Shown piece after piece: positions 50,189-59,357 of a DNA stretch of 64,000 nucleotides. The DNA is taken from contig CAVTLA010000002.1 in NCBI GenBank assembly GCA_963735465.1, positions 496,001 to 560,000 on the forward strand. The letters are read 5' to 3'. Numbering within the stretch: the stretch's first letter is position 1; every line of letters begins with the position of its first letter. The stretch is from DASZHJ01 sp963735465. GTDB taxonomy: Bacteria; Pseudomonadota; Alphaproteobacteria; ATCC43930; CGMCC-115725. Under the pieces are notes generated by a model that had not been told where the DNA came from, did no database searches, and was given only the letters and a program-made list of their open reading frames with translations. Position numbers and translations under genes: made by a program.

Positions 50189-51937
50189 TCACGACGCCAC
50201 CACCCGCTCCGGCGCCGCCGCGCGCCGCGGCCGGCCGGCGGCGGTGAGGTCGGGGAGGTCGCGGGCGCTGGTGAGCGTGCGCACCACCAGCATCTCGATG
50301 CGGCCGCGGATCTCGATCTCGTGGCGCGGCGCCGGGCCGAGATCCACGCCCGCGCGCGCCACCACCGCCTCTGACACCACGAGCTCGGATCGGTAGGTCT
50401 TGGTGAGGCCTTCCAGGCGGCTCGCGGTGTTGACGCTGTCGCCGACGGCGGTCACGGAGATCGCGTGGCCATACCCCATCTCGCCGACGATGGCGGGGCC
50501 GGTGTGGATGCCGATGCCGATACGCAGCGGCTCCGGCAGATCGTGGGAGAGGGTCTGGTTGAGGTGCGCGAGGCGCTCCGCCATCGCCTTCGCCGCCGCC
50601 AAGGCCTCGCGGCAGCCGGCCTCGACGCCGCGGTCGAGGCCGAAGAGCGCCATCACGCCGTCGCCGATGAACTTGTCGACGCGGCCGCCCGCCTCCTCCA
50701 CCGCATGGCCCATCTCGCCGAAATACCGGTTGAGCAGGAACACCACGTCATAGGGCAGCTTGCGCTCGGAGAGCTGGGTGAAGGCGCGGAGGTCGGCGAA
50801 GAGGATCGCGATCTCCCGCTCGCTGCCGGCGAGGTAGCTCGGCCGGCGGAAGCCGTCCCGCGCGGTGGCGGTGGCGGGGAGCAGCGGCGTGACGCGGAGA
50901 TCGCCCAGCGGCCGGAGCTGGCAGGCGAGACGCACGTCGGGTGCGGCGGCGACGCGCTCCAGCACCCGGCGTTCCTCGGCGGAGGCCACCGGCATCGCCT
51001 CCGCCGCGCCCTCCACGCGGATGCGACAGGTGGAGCAGCGGCCGCGGCCGCCGCACACCGAGGCGTGGGGAATGCCAACGAGGCGACTCGCCTCGAGGAC
51101 CGAGACGCCGGGTACGATCTCCACCACGCGGCCGCTGGGATAGGTCAGGCGCAGGATGCCGCGGCGCCGCTCCCACTGCCGGCGAAGCGAGCGCGCCGCG
51201 AGCACCGCCAGCAGAGCGGCGAGGAACGCATAGCGGACCCAGACGACCATCTCGTTGACGAAGGCAGCGTCGGCGGGGTCGGGGGGATGTGGGTGCGCCT
51301 GTTGCATCCGCGCGACCCAGGCGGGATTTGCCATCTCCACCACCTCGCGTCCGCCCTCGAAAAAGCCGAGGATCGCCAGGGTCGGCATCAGCAGCGCGAA
51401 GGCGAAGAGAAGGGACTGCCAGCGCGGCCACCACGGCTTCAGGTGCAGCCAGAAGCGGAAACCCAGCATGGCGTGGATCCAGGCGATTACCAGCACCGAG
51501 AGCTGGAGCACCCCGCGCCACGGGCTCAATACGAAGAAGGTATAGAGCAGGGGCGCGTAATAGCCGTAGTCGGCTCCATAGAAGGTGTCGGCGACGCGCG
51601 TCTGCAGCACGTGCTCGGTCAGCAGGAAAGGGATGCAGAAGCCCAGCACCAGCTGCGTCGCCTCCGCCACCGGCATCCGCAGTGACCGGCGCAGCCAGAG
51701 CGCCCAGAGCGCCAGGGCGTAGTGGATGGAGAAGGCGCCGTAGAGCGCGAGGGTGCCGAGCGGACTCGCCCAATAGGCGTAGATCGTCTGCAGCGCGCGA
51801 TCCATCGCCTCCACCGAGACGAGGCCGAGGGCGTGGTTGACGAAATGCGTCACCACGTAGAGAAACATGACGATGCCAGAGCCCAGACGGAACCGCCGGA
51901 TCACGCCCACCCCCAAGACTTGCCTCGCGCGCCGCAA
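50189..51937 (-). CDS. membrane/2Fe-2S ferredoxin/adenylate cyclase fusion (CyaC-like)
   Basis: Up to 582 residues; the TTG at 51937 is the outer limit, and TTG at 51916 (GAGG six bases ahead) or GTG at 51910 are also possible. Domains: a six-helix membrane part (20-250) with histidines 31, 35, 72, 109, 155 and 165 that could bind b-type heme; a plant-type ferredoxin domain with cluster cysteines 295, 301, 304 and 339 (VCGGRGRCSTCR ... ACQL); and a class III cyclase with metal aspartates 382 (FADLRAF) and 426 (KFIGDGVMALFG) and VGDSVNTASRLE. It should make cAMP at the inner membrane under redox control, as proposed for heme-bearing CyaC of Sinorhizobium. Confidence 0.88.
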   Translation of the reverse strand: MRRARQVLGVGVIRRFRLGSGIVMFLYVVTHFVNHALGLVSVEAMDRALQTIYAYWASPLGTLALYGAFSIHYALALWALWLRRSLRMPVAEATQLVLGFCIPFLLTEHVLQTRVADTFYGADYGYYAPLLYTFFVLSPWRGVLQLSVLVIAWIHAMLGFRFWLHLKPWWPRWQSLLFAFALLMPTLAILGFFEGGREVVEMANPAWVARMQQAHPHPPDPADAAFVNEMVVWVRYAFLAALLAVLAARSLRRQWERRRGILRLTYPSGRVVEIVPGVSVLEASRLVGIPHASVCGGRGRCSTCRIRVEGAAEAMPVASAEERRVLERVAAAPDVRLACQLRPLGDLRVTPLLPATATARDGFRRPSYLAGSEREIAILFADLRAFTQLSERKLPYDVVFLLNRYFGEMGHAVEEAGGRVDKFIGDGVMALFGLDRGVEAGCREALAAAKAMAERLAHLNQTLSHDLPEPLRIGIGIHTGPAIVGEMGYGHAISVTAVGDSVNTASRLEGLTKTYRSELVVSEAVVARAGVDLGPAPRHEIEIRGRIEMLVVRTLTSARDLPDLTAAGRPRRAAAPERVVAS

Positions 51938-52064
51938 CAGATTACACCGATTTTACTTGCAAACGCGCTCGCATTGCCGCCAATGCGACGCGCGTCCGAG
52001 TGCGCGCGAGACAACGAGCATCCGGTAGAGACGAACAGCAGGCAAGCACGGTCGGAGGAATGCC

Positions 52065-53018
52065 TTGGCGAGTGCCCATGCGGACCCGATGATTGCGGTC
52101 CGCCATCTGAGCCGGCGGTTCGGCGCCATCGTCGCGGTGGACGACGTGTCTTTCGCCGTGGGTCGCGGCGAGGTGCTGGGCTTTTTGGGCCCGAACGGCG
52201 CCGGCAAATCCACCACCATGAAGATGCTCACCGGCTTCCTGGCGCCGAGCGAGGGCAGCGCCGAGATCTGCGGCGCCGACGTCGCGACGGCGCCGATCGC
52301 CGCCAAGCGCCAGCTGGGCTATCTGCCGGAGGGCGCGCCCTCCTATCCCGACATGACGCCCGCGGCCTTCCTGCGCTTCGTCGCCGATATCCGGGGCTTC
52401 AGCGGCGCCGAGGCGCGCCTTCGCGTCGCCACCGCGGTGGAACGTACGTCCCTGGAAGGCGTGCTGGAGCAGCCTATCGACACCCTCTCCAAGGGCTTTA
52501 AGCGCCGCGTCGGACTGGCCCAGGCGCTCCTCCATGATCCGCCGGTGCTGATCCTGGACGAGCCCACCGACGGCCTCGATCCCAACCAGAAGCACGAGGT
52601 GCGGAAGCTCATCAACGTGCTGGCGCCGGAGAAGGCGATCATCATCTCGACCCACCTGCTGGAGGAAGTCGACGCCGTCTGCACCCGCGCCGTCGTCATC
52701 GCCAACGGGCGCCTGGTCGCCGACGGCACCCCCGGCGAGCTGGCGCAGCGCTCGCGCCATCACAACGCGGTGCGATTGGCCCTCAGCGCCGGCGCCGACC
52801 GGGCCGAGCCCGACCTCACGCGGCTGCCCGGCGTCGCCAGCGTCGAGCGCATCGAGGACAGCGAGGGTGCCGCTCTGATGATTTTCCCGCGCGACGGCCG
52901 CTCCATTGTCGCCGAAGTCGCCGATCTCGCCCGCGACCGCCACTGGGAAGTGGCCGGGCTCCGGGTCGAGCGCGGGCGGCTCGACGACGTCTTCCGCACC
53001 GTCACCACGACGACCTGA
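52065..53018 (+). CDS. ABC transporter ATP-binding protein (GldA/NatA-like)
   Basis: 317 residues from TTG at 52065, chosen because GGAGG lies six bases ahead; ATG at 52089 is the alternative. Walker A GPNGAGKSTTMKML, signature DTLSKGFKRRVGLAQALLHDP and Walker B LILDEPTDGLDPNQKHEV, with the H loop STHLLEEVDAV. The C-terminal 90 residues are the regulatory extension found in ABC-2-type ATPases. It powers the membrane protein encoded 13 bases downstream. The gene set GldA-GldF-GldG-DUF4340 follows in order. Confidence 0.93.
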   Translation: MASAHADPMIAVRHLSRRFGAIVAVDDVSFAVGRGEVLGFLGPNGAGKSTTMKMLTGFLAPSEGSAEICGADVATAPIAAKRQLGYLPEGAPSYPDMTPAAFLRFVADIRGFSGAEARLRVATAVERTSLEGVLEQPIDTLSKGFKRRVGLAQALLHDPPVLILDEPTDGLDPNQKHEVRKLINVLAPEKAIIISTHLLEEVDAVCTRAVVIANGRLVADGTPGELAQRSRHHNAVRLALSAGADRAEPDLTRLPGVASVERIEDSEGAALMIFPRDGRSIVAEVADLARDRHWEVAGLRVERGRLDDVFRTVTTTT

Positions 53019-53031
53019 CCGCCGGACATCC

Positions 53032-53766
53032 ATGCGCAACATCACCGTCATCGTGCGCCGCGAGCTTGCGAGCTATTTCGCAACGCCGCTGGCCTACGTC
53101 TTCATCGTGATCTTCCTGGTGCTGGCGGGCTCCCTGGCGTTCTTCGCCGGCAACTTCTTCGAGCGCGGCCAGGCCGACCTGCAGCCGTTCTTCACCTTCC
53201 ATCCCTGGCTCTACCTCGTGCTGATCCCGGCGCTCGCCATGCGGCTCTGGGCCGAGGAGCGCAAGAGCGGCACCATCGAGCTGCTGCTGACGCTTCCCAT
53301 CTCCATGACCGAGGCGGTGGTGGGAAAATTCCTGGCGAGCTGGATCTTCTCCGGCATCGCGCTCGCCCTCACCTTCCCGTTCTGGATCACCGTCAATTAT
53401 CTGGGCCACCCTGACAACGGCGTGATCCTCGCCAGCTACATCGCGAGCTTCCTGATGGCGGGTGCGTTCCTGGCGGTGGGCGCCTGCCTCTCCGCTCTCA
53501 CCAAGAACCAGGTGATCGCCTTCGTCGTCACCGCCGCGATCTGCTTCCTCTTCACCGTGAGCGGCTCCGGCCTGGTGCTGGGTTTCATCAAGGGCTGGGC
53601 GCCCCAAGCGGTGCTCGACACCGTCGTCAACTTCAGCTTCCTCGGCCACTTCAACGCCATCGTGCGCGGCGTGATCGACCTGCGTGACGCGGTGTTCTTC
53701 CTCTCGGTGATCGCGTTCTTCCTCTATGCCAACGCTGTCATCGTCGATCTCAAGAAAGCGGATTGA
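53032..53766 (+). CDS. ABC-2 type permease (GldF-like)
   Basis: 244 residues with six helices: RNITVIVRRELASYFATPLAYVFI (1-24), WAEERKSGTIELLLTLPIS in the first cytoplasmic loop, the family hallmark, and a C-terminal helix ending LKKAD. Similar to GldF, part of the gliding-associated ABC complex in Bacteroidetes, but widely present in non-gliding bacteria. It lies between the ATPase and the GldG-like gene, 13 bases on either side. Confidence 0.92.
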   Translation: MRNITVIVRRELASYFATPLAYVFIVIFLVLAGSLAFFAGNFFERGQADLQPFFTFHPWLYLVLIPALAMRLWAEERKSGTIELLLTLPISMTEAVVGKFLASWIFSGIALALTFPFWITVNYLGHPDNGVILASYIASFLMAGAFLAVGACLSALTKNQVIAFVVTAAICFLFTVSGSGLVLGFIKGWAPQAVLDTVVNFSFLGHFNAIVRGVIDLRDAVFFLSVIAFFLYANAVIVDLKKAD

Positions 53767-53779
53767 GGCAGAACCTGCG

Positions 53780-55726
53780 ATGAAGACACCCCTGCTCTCC
53801 CGCCGCGCCATCGCGCTCCTGAGCCTCGCCGCGGCCGCGGTGATCTTCGTCTCGGTCAACGTGATCGCCAATCACACGCTGCGCTCGGCGCGCGTCGACC
53901 TGACCTCCGCCCGCCTCTATACCCTCGCCGACGGCACGCGGAAGACGCTGGCGGCGATCCAGGAGCCGATTACGCTGCGCTTCTATTACTCCCAGCGCCT
54001 GGGTGACGAGATCCCGTCCTATGGCATCTATGCCCAGCGCGTGCGCGAGACGCTGCAGGAATACGCGGCGATCGCCAATGGCAAGATCGATCTGCAGATT
54101 CTCGATCCCCAGCCCTTCTCGCCGGAAGAGGACCGCGCCGTGGCCCAGGGCCTGCAGGGCGTGCCCGTCGATCAGGGCGGCGAGAAAGTCTATTTCGGAC
54201 TGGTCGCCACCAACTCCACCGACGATCAGGAGCTGATCCCGTTCTTCCAGCCGGAGCGTGAGCGCTTCCTGGAATACGACCTCACCAAGATGATCCACTC
54301 GGTGGCGGCGCCGAAGAAGACCGTGGTGGGGCTGGTGAGCTCGCTGCAGCTCGAGGGCGATTTCGCCGCGGCACTCCAGGGGCAGCCGCTCAAGCCCTAT
54401 GCCATCCTCAACCAGCTGCGCCAGCTCTACGAGGTGCGCACGCTCGCCACCGACTTCGACAAGGTAGATCCGGCGGTGGACGTGCTCATGATCGTGCACC
54501 CGCAGAACCTGCCGCAGAAGACGATCTACGCCATCGATCAGTTCGTGCTCGGCGGCGGCCGGGCGCTGGTCTTCGTCGATCCCTATTCCGAGACCCAAGT
54601 CACCCATCCCTCGCGCTTCAGCCCACCGGGCGGCCCCACCGACAGCAACCTCGATGCGCTCTTCAAGGCCTGGGGCGTCGAGCTCGAGCCGGGAGTGGTG
54701 GCGGGCGACCTGGACGCGGCGCGCAAGGTGAACGCCGGCGGAAACGCGCCGGTAGACTACGTCGCCTGGCTCGCGCTCAAATCTGACGCGCTCAATCACG
54801 ACGACCTCGTCACCGGGGATCTCGACCGTATCAACATGGCGAGCGCCGGAATCCTGGTGCCGGAGAAGGACGCCAAGACCAAGCTGGTGCCGCTGATCCA
54901 GACCTCGATCAACTCCGAAGAGATCCCGGTCGGCAAGATCCAGGGCATGCCCGACGTGAACGGGTTGCTGGACAGCTTCAAGCCGACAGGGGACCGGCTG
55001 ACCCTGGCGGCGCGCATCACCGGTCCGGCCTCGACCGCCTTCCCCGACGGACCGCCGAAGCCGGCGGAGGCGAAGAAGGACGCCGCGACGCCGGCGAGCG
55101 ACGATCCCGCCAAGGCCGCCGATGCGGCGAAGCCACCGGAGACCGCCCAGATCAAAGAGGCGAAGGTGCCGATCAACGTCATCGTCGTCGGAGATACCGA
55201 CATCCTCGACGACCGCTTCTGGGCGCAGACCCAGGACTTCTTCGGTCAGCAGGTGGTGGTTCCCGTGGCAAGCAACGGCGACTTCGTCGCCAATGCGGTG
55301 GAGGTGCTGGCGGGCGGCAACGACCTCATCAGCTTGCGCAGCCGCGGCACCGCGGCGCGGCCCTTCGTCGTGGTGAACGATATCCAGCAGCAGGCCGAGG
55401 CGCGCAACCGCGCCAACGAGAAGGCGCTGGAGGACAAGCTCAAGGCGACCGAGGACAAGATCAAGGACATCCAGCAGAACAAGGAGGGTGCGGTCACCCT
55501 CACCGCCGAGCAGAGCCAGGCGATCGATAACTTCCGCGGCGAGATGATCCGCACGCGCCAGCAGCTGCGCCAGGTGCAGCGTGCGCTGCGCGAGGATATC
55601 GACCGGCTCAAGCTCCGGCTGGAGTTCTTCGACATCGCCTTCATCCCGATCCTGGTCGGCCTTGCGGCGGTGGTGCTGGGCGCGGTGCGGCTGCACCGAC
55701 GCAAGCGCCCGACCCTGCACGCCTGA
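53780..55726 (+). CDS. GldG-like ABC-type auxiliary membrane protein
   Basis: 648 residues from ATG at 53780. One membrane helix at 9-30, then a large exported domain of the ABC_transp_aux type: RVDLTSARLYTLADGTRKTL, LRFYYSQRLG, and VVGLVSSLQLEGDF. A low-complexity Ala/Lys/Pro/Asp linker (about 430-465) precedes INVIVVGDTDILDDRFW. A Lys/Glu/Gln-rich coiled coil (about 545-620) leads to a final membrane helix, FIPILVGLAAVVLGAVRL. Relatives form the periplasmic part of GldFG-type exporters. Function in alphaproteobacteria unknown. Confidence 0.88.
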   Translation: MKTPLLSRRAIALLSLAAAAVIFVSVNVIANHTLRSARVDLTSARLYTLADGTRKTLAAIQEPITLRFYYSQRLGDEIPSYGIYAQRVRETLQEYAAIANGKIDLQILDPQPFSPEEDRAVAQGLQGVPVDQGGEKVYFGLVATNSTDDQELIPFFQPERERFLEYDLTKMIHSVAAPKKTVVGLVSSLQLEGDFAAALQGQPLKPYAILNQLRQLYEVRTLATDFDKVDPAVDVLMIVHPQNLPQKTIYAIDQFVLGGGRALVFVDPYSETQVTHPSRFSPPGGPTDSNLDALFKAWGVELEPGVVAGDLDAARKVNAGGNAPVDYVAWLALKSDALNHDDLVTGDLDRINMASAGILVPEKDAKTKLVPLIQTSINSEEIPVGKIQGMPDVNGLLDSFKPTGDRLTLAARITGPASTAFPDGPPKPAEAKKDAATPASDDPAKAADAAKPPETAQIKEAKVPINVIVVGDTDILDDRFWAQTQDFFGQQVVVPVASNGDFVANAVEVLAGGNDLISLRSRGTAARPFVVVNDIQQQAEARNRANEKALEDKLKATEDKIKDIQQNKEGAVTLTAEQSQAIDNFRGEMIRTRQQLRQVQRALREDIDRLKLRLEFFDIAFIPILVGLAAVVLGAVRLHRRKRPTLHA

Positions 55727-55744
55727 GCCGAGAGAGAGACGCCC

Positions 55745-56830
55745 ATGCACACCAAGGGAGCCCTGGGAATGCTGGCCGCCGCCGCGGTCTCCGTCGTGGT
55801 GGCAGCGGCGGTCGCCTTCACCGGCGGCAACGCGACAGTCGATCCCCGCGCCGGCAAGCCGGTGCTGCCCCAGGTGGCGCCGCACCTCGCCGACGTCGGC
55901 AAGGTGGTGCTGAAGCGCGCCGGCAACACCATCACCTTCGTGCTGCAGGACAAGGTCTGGACCGTCGCCGAGAAGGACGGCTATCCCGCCGACGCCACCA
56001 AGGTGCGCCAGATGCTGCTGGGCCTGGCGCAGATCAGCTTCGTCGAGCCGAAGACGGCACAGGCCGATCTTTACAAGCGCCTCAACCTCGAGGACCCGAG
56101 CCAGGAGAAGGCGCAGTCGACGGCGGTGGAGATCTTCGACGCCAAGGGCACTTCCCTGGGCTCGGTGATCGCGGGCAAGCGGCGCATCGACGAGCTCGGC
56201 GGCGGCAATGACGGCGTCTATATCCGGCTCCCCGACGAGCCGCGCACCTGGCTCGCCCGCGGCACCCTCGATCTCGACGGCGACATCACCCAGTGGCTCG
56301 ACCGCCGCATCGCCGACATTGCCCAGGCGCGCATCAAGATGGCGGTGCTGCAGCAGCCCGACGGGACGAAGCTCACCATCAGCCGCGACAAACCCGAAGA
56401 CAAGTTCGCGCTCAAGGAGCTGCCGCCGGGCCGCAAGCTCAAGAGCGACACCGGCCTGGTGGAGCCCGCGACGGTGCTACAGGGCTTCGATCTCACCGAT
56501 GTCAAGGCGGCGAAGAACATGACGCTGCCCACCGACGGTGCGGTGACCGCGGACTACACCACATTCGACGGCCTGACGGTCCACGCCACCATCGCCAAGT
56601 CAGGCGACCAGGACTGGATGCGGCTCACCGCCGAGGCCACCGGCGATGACAAGGCGAAGGCCGAGGCGGCGACGCTGACCACGCGCTGGTCGCCCTGGGT
56701 CTACGGCATCGCCTCCTACAAGGCGACGGCGATCCGCACCAAGCTCGACGATCTGCTGGAGGCGCCGGCGCCGGACAAAGCCGCGAGCACGCCGAGCGGC
56801 GCGCCGCTGTCGCAGCCCAAGGCCAAGTGA
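55745..56830 (+). CDS. DUF4340 domain protein, Gld-like operon
   Basis: 361 residues. A signal anchor at 6-25, then repeated domains of the DUF4340 type: VVLKRAGNTITFVLQDKVWTVAEKDGYPADATKV in pieces (VWTVAEKDGYPAD near 74), and LNLEDPSQEKAQSTAVEIFDAKG. The family is almost always encoded behind GldG-like proteins, as here, and is thought to sit in the periplasm. The C-terminus is Ala/Pro/Lys-rich. Its last four bases overlap the DUF1289 gene start. Confidence 0.88.
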   Translation: MHTKGALGMLAAAAVSVVVAAAVAFTGGNATVDPRAGKPVLPQVAPHLADVGKVVLKRAGNTITFVLQDKVWTVAEKDGYPADATKVRQMLLGLAQISFVEPKTAQADLYKRLNLEDPSQEKAQSTAVEIFDAKGTSLGSVIAGKRRIDELGGGNDGVYIRLPDEPRTWLARGTLDLDGDITQWLDRRIADIAQARIKMAVLQQPDGTKLTISRDKPEDKFALKELPPGRKLKSDTGLVEPATVLQGFDLTDVKAAKNMTLPTDGAVTADYTTFDGLTVHATIAKSGDQDWMRLTAEATGDDKAKAEAATLTTRWSPWVYGIASYKATAIRTKLDDLLEAPAPDKAASTPSGAPLSQPKAK

Positions 56831-57027
56831 CCTCGGCCTCTCCGGTCTCGCCCTGCATCGGCGTCTGCACGCTCGATCCCGCGACCTCGCTCTGTCGCGG
56901 CTGCCTGCGCAGCATCGAGGAGATTGCCGGTTGGCCGCGGTTCGACGCGGAAGAAAGACGCCGCGTGCTGGCGCAGCTGCCGGCGCGGCAGACGGGCCAC
57001 GACCGGGCGGCCCCGAGCGTCAGTTGA
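56827..57027 (+). CDS. DUF1289 small cysteine-rich protein
   Basis: 66 residues from GTG at 56827, overlapping the DUF4340 stop. CIGVC (Cys10, Cys14) and LCRGCLRS (Cys23, Cys26) form the conserved four-cysteine cluster, probably a metal site, followed by EIAGWPRFDAEERRRVL. This is the small alphaproteobacterial/gammaproteobacterial DUF1289 protein; function unknown. Its end overlaps the convergent lipoprotein gene by eight bases. Confidence 0.9.
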   Translation: MTSASPVSPCIGVCTLDPATSLCRGCLRSIEEIAGWPRFDAEERRRVLAQLPARQTGHDRAAPSVS

Positions 57028-57295
57028 CGGGGAGCGGATATTTCCCGGTATAGCCGGTGGCCCGGCCGGGCTGCGCCTCGGTGTAGCAATCCACGGCGGC
57101 GAGGGTGCGGTAGCAGTACTGCACCGGCAGGACCGGCGGCGGCGCGTCGGCTTCGGCGGGCGAGGGCTCCGTCGATTTCCAGCGGCTCTGCGGCGCGGCG
57201 AACTCGGCGCGGTCCTGCCAGGTATTGCAGGCGGCGAGGCCAGCCAGCAGCATCAGGGCACTCGAGATCGACAGCAGGCGGCGCGGCAGCGACAT
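57020..57295 (-). CDS. small lipoprotein
   Basis: 91 residues from ATG at 57295. Signal peptide LLSISSALMLLAGLAAC with lipobox cysteine 23, then a short Pro/Ala-rich region and a pair of further cysteines in YCYRTLAAVDCY that may form a disulfide in the periplasm. No family recognised. Overlaps DUF1289 on the other strand. Confidence 0.75.
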   Translation of the reverse strand: MSLPRRLLSISSALMLLAGLAACNTWQDRAEFAAPQSRWKSTEPSPAEADAPPPVLPVQYCYRTLAAVDCYTEAQPGRATGYTGKYPLPVN

Positions 57296-57421
57296 GAGGG
57301 AGAGCCCCAGGGTTCTGGGCGGGCGCAACAGCGAGCCCAAGCCACGTTAAACTCTTAGGCTCATCCGGTTAATCTTCCGTTGACGCTTGCGGCGTCGGAC
57401 CGGCTGAGGATAAAGACAGCC

Positions 57422-57745
57422 ATGAAGTCAGGAGTTGCCGCCTCACTCGCCCTGGCCGCCGCGCTCGGCCTGGCCGCCTGCCAAGGCCCGGACAATTGGG
57501 CCAAGCCCGGCGTCGACCACGACGCCATGCGCGCCGACCTCACGGAGTGCCGGGACGAAGCCAAGGCCGCCACCGCCGTCGACACCAACATCGACAACGA
57601 CATCATGGCCACCCGGTCCCAGGACTGGCAGCGCACCGGTACCTTGGGGACGAAGAAGAGCACCTTCGCGATCCAGGACCAGGGACACGCGCGGGATATC
57701 ATCGATCGCTGCATGTCGGCCAAGGGCTACGCCCCAGCCTCCTGA
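57422..57745 (+). CDS. small lipoprotein, unknown function
   Basis: 107 residues from ATG at 57422. Signal peptide with lipobox LAAC (Cys20), then a soluble stretch with two cysteines, TECRDEAK and DRCMSAKGY, that could form a disulfide. It reads like small alphaproteobacterial outer-membrane lipoproteins with DUF-type helices. No named family. It is divergent from the preceding lipoprotein gene with a short gap. Confidence 0.78.
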   Translation: MKSGVAASLALAAALGLAACQGPDNWAKPGVDHDAMRADLTECRDEAKAATAVDTNIDNDIMATRSQDWQRTGTLGTKKSTFAIQDQGHARDIIDRCMSAKGYAPAS

Positions 57746-58018
57746 TGGACCTGGCCGATCGGCTTCTCGCGGTTCTGGTTGAGCGTAACGACCATTATGC
57801 TACTCTGGATTGCCTAGAGACGTCGCGGGCCGGGTTGCCTTTAGGAGATGGCATTCCATCTCGATGACTGGGCACCTCGTTTGTCTTCGACGCCATTGAA
57901 CCCGCAGCACAGCGGTCCATGACCGAGGCATCGATCATCATTTCCAGCGCTCGCGCCGGGACTCCGGCCGCAACCACAGCGGTACAGCGACACGAGGCCC
58001 CCAAGACTGGCGCCCGCG

Positions 58019-58636
58019 ATGCCGATTGAGCCGACGGTCCATATCGTCGACGACGACGAGGCGATCCGGGATTCGCTGTCCCTGCTGCTCAGCAGTGTCG
58101 GTTTCCCGGTCGCGACATATCCTTCCGCCGAGGCGTTCCTGACGATTGCTCCCCAGGGGGGCTGCCTCATCATCGATGTGCGCATGCCCGGCATGGGCGG
58201 CATCGAGCTGCAGCAGGAGCTTGTCCGCCGCGGCCGACGTATTCCCGTGATCGTCATGACCGGTCATGCGGACGTACCGCTCGCGGTGCAGGCGATGAAG
58301 GCGGGGGCCGTGGATTTCGTGGAAAAGCCGTTGGACGAAGAAACGATCACCGCCGCGATCCGCCGGGCCTCCAGCCTCGGCATCGAAGCGGCGCGCACGG
58401 AGGCGGCCGGCGCCGAGATCGGCCAGCGCCTGCGCTTGCTGACCGCGAGGGAACGCGAGGTGCTGGATGCCCTCGTCGCCGGCAATCCCAACAAGATCAT
58501 CGCCTACGACCTGTCGATCAGCCCACGCACGGTTGAGATCCATCGCGCCCGGGTCATGGACAAGATGCAGGCGCGTACCCTGTCGGATCTCGTGCGCATG
58601 GCGCTCTCGGCAGGGGTTGGCGCCCGGACCGCCTGA
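58019..58636 (+). CDS. FixJ/NarL-type response regulator
   Basis: 205 residues. Receiver: VDDDEAIRDSL (10-20), Asp53 in IIDVRMPGMGG, MTGHADVPLAVQAMKAGAVDFVEKP with Lys109-type position. The output is a LuxR-type helix-turn-helix: LTAREREVLDALVAGNPNKIIAYDLSISPRTVEIHRA. It is FixJ-like in both length and linker. A cognate FixL-like kinase is absent from the window. A Crp/FNR regulator follows at 59.4 kb, with a FixJ-type site upstream, so a FixJ-FixK style relay is plausible. Confidence 0.9.
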   Translation: MPIEPTVHIVDDDEAIRDSLSLLLSSVGFPVATYPSAEAFLTIAPQGGCLIIDVRMPGMGGIELQQELVRRGRRIPVIVMTGHADVPLAVQAMKAGAVDFVEKPLDEETITAAIRRASSLGIEAARTEAAGAEIGQRLRLLTAREREVLDALVAGNPNKIIAYDLSISPRTVEIHRARVMDKMQARTLSDLVRMALSAGVGARTA

Positions 58637-58864
58637 GGCCACACCCATACAGGGATTTATAACAATAATTATCCCGTGAAACATCGCAAACCATTTATAT
58701 CAATAAGTAATTTCTGATCCAAATCGGGATGTCGACACTGCCGTTGTAGGTGAATCTCCGTATGTGCGACCGCTCCTTGCCTCCCTATCCTCCAGGGAGC
58801 TGGTTACTTGGCGACCAGCGCGTCGCTTCCGTCCTCTGGAACTTTTGGCACCCCGCGAAAGCAC

Positions 58865-59254
58865 ATGAACGCAAGAGCGGCAGGCCCCCTCATCTTTATC
58901 GTCGATGACGACGCGGCGGTTCGGGATTCGCTGCGGGTATTGCTGGAATCCCACGGCATGGCGGTGGAGGAGTTCGGCTCGACCGAGGAGTTCGCCGCAG
59001 CCGATCGCCCGCAATCGCGCTCCTGCATGATCCTCGATCTGCATCTTCCGATGGTGGGCGGCCTGGACTACCTGGCGTCGCGCGCCGCCACCAGCCCGCA
59101 CATCCCCGTGATTCTCATGACGGGGCGCGGTGACGACTCGACGCGCGCACGTGCGTATGAGCTGGGCGTGACGGCATTTCTCGAGAAGCCGATAGATGAA
59201 GCCGACCTCCTCGAGGCGATCCATGTCGCGCTCGACCGGCAATCGTGCGAGTAG
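58865..59254 (+). CDS. stand-alone receiver domain protein
   Basis: 129 residues from ATG at 58865. A full receiver, IVDDDAAVRDSLRVLLES (12-29), Asp58 in LDLHLPMVGGLDY, MTGRGDDSTRARAYELGVTAFLEKP. There is no output domain; the protein ends after the last helix. Similar to the receiver of FixJ, it may accept phosphate from a FixL-like kinase as a sink or competitor. It lies 228 bases behind the FixJ-like gene in an AT-rich gap. Confidence 0.9.
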   Translation: MNARAAGPLIFIVDDDAAVRDSLRVLLESHGMAVEEFGSTEEFAAADRPQSRSCMILDLHLPMVGGLDYLASRAATSPHIPVILMTGRGDDSTRARAYELGVTAFLEKPIDEADLLEAIHVALDRQSCE

Positions 59255-59274
59255 CCTCGCCGGCGAAGCCCGTC

Positions 59275-59298
59275 TAGGTAATTTTCCATAGGTATTAC
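59275..59298. promoter_or_regulatory. FixJ-type dyad upstream of Crp gene
   Basis: TAGGTA occurs twice, at 59275-59280 and 59289-59294, and GTAAT (59278-59282) is inverted as ATTAC (59294-59298). The site is about 60 bases before the Crp/FNR start codon. A half match, AGTAATTT, is at 58706-58713 upstream of the receiver gene. FixJ/NarL regulators bind such dyads near -35; binding is inferred. Confidence 0.4.
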
Positions 59299-59357
59299 TC
59301 CGAATTTCCGGTCCCGGCTCACAGCGGTATGTCTGGTCAGAGAGGGCATCACCCTCG

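Noticed and set aside
57745..57867. 40-codon frame directly after the lipoprotein gene
   Set aside because: Only a TGATG overlap supports it; no ribosome site, no recognisable motif, and it ends in a small GAGATGG hairpin. Too weak to call.
58637..58864. FNR/FixK box in the AT-rich gap
   Set aside because: No TTGAT-N4-ATCAA site is present; the nearest TATCAA half-site lacks its partner.
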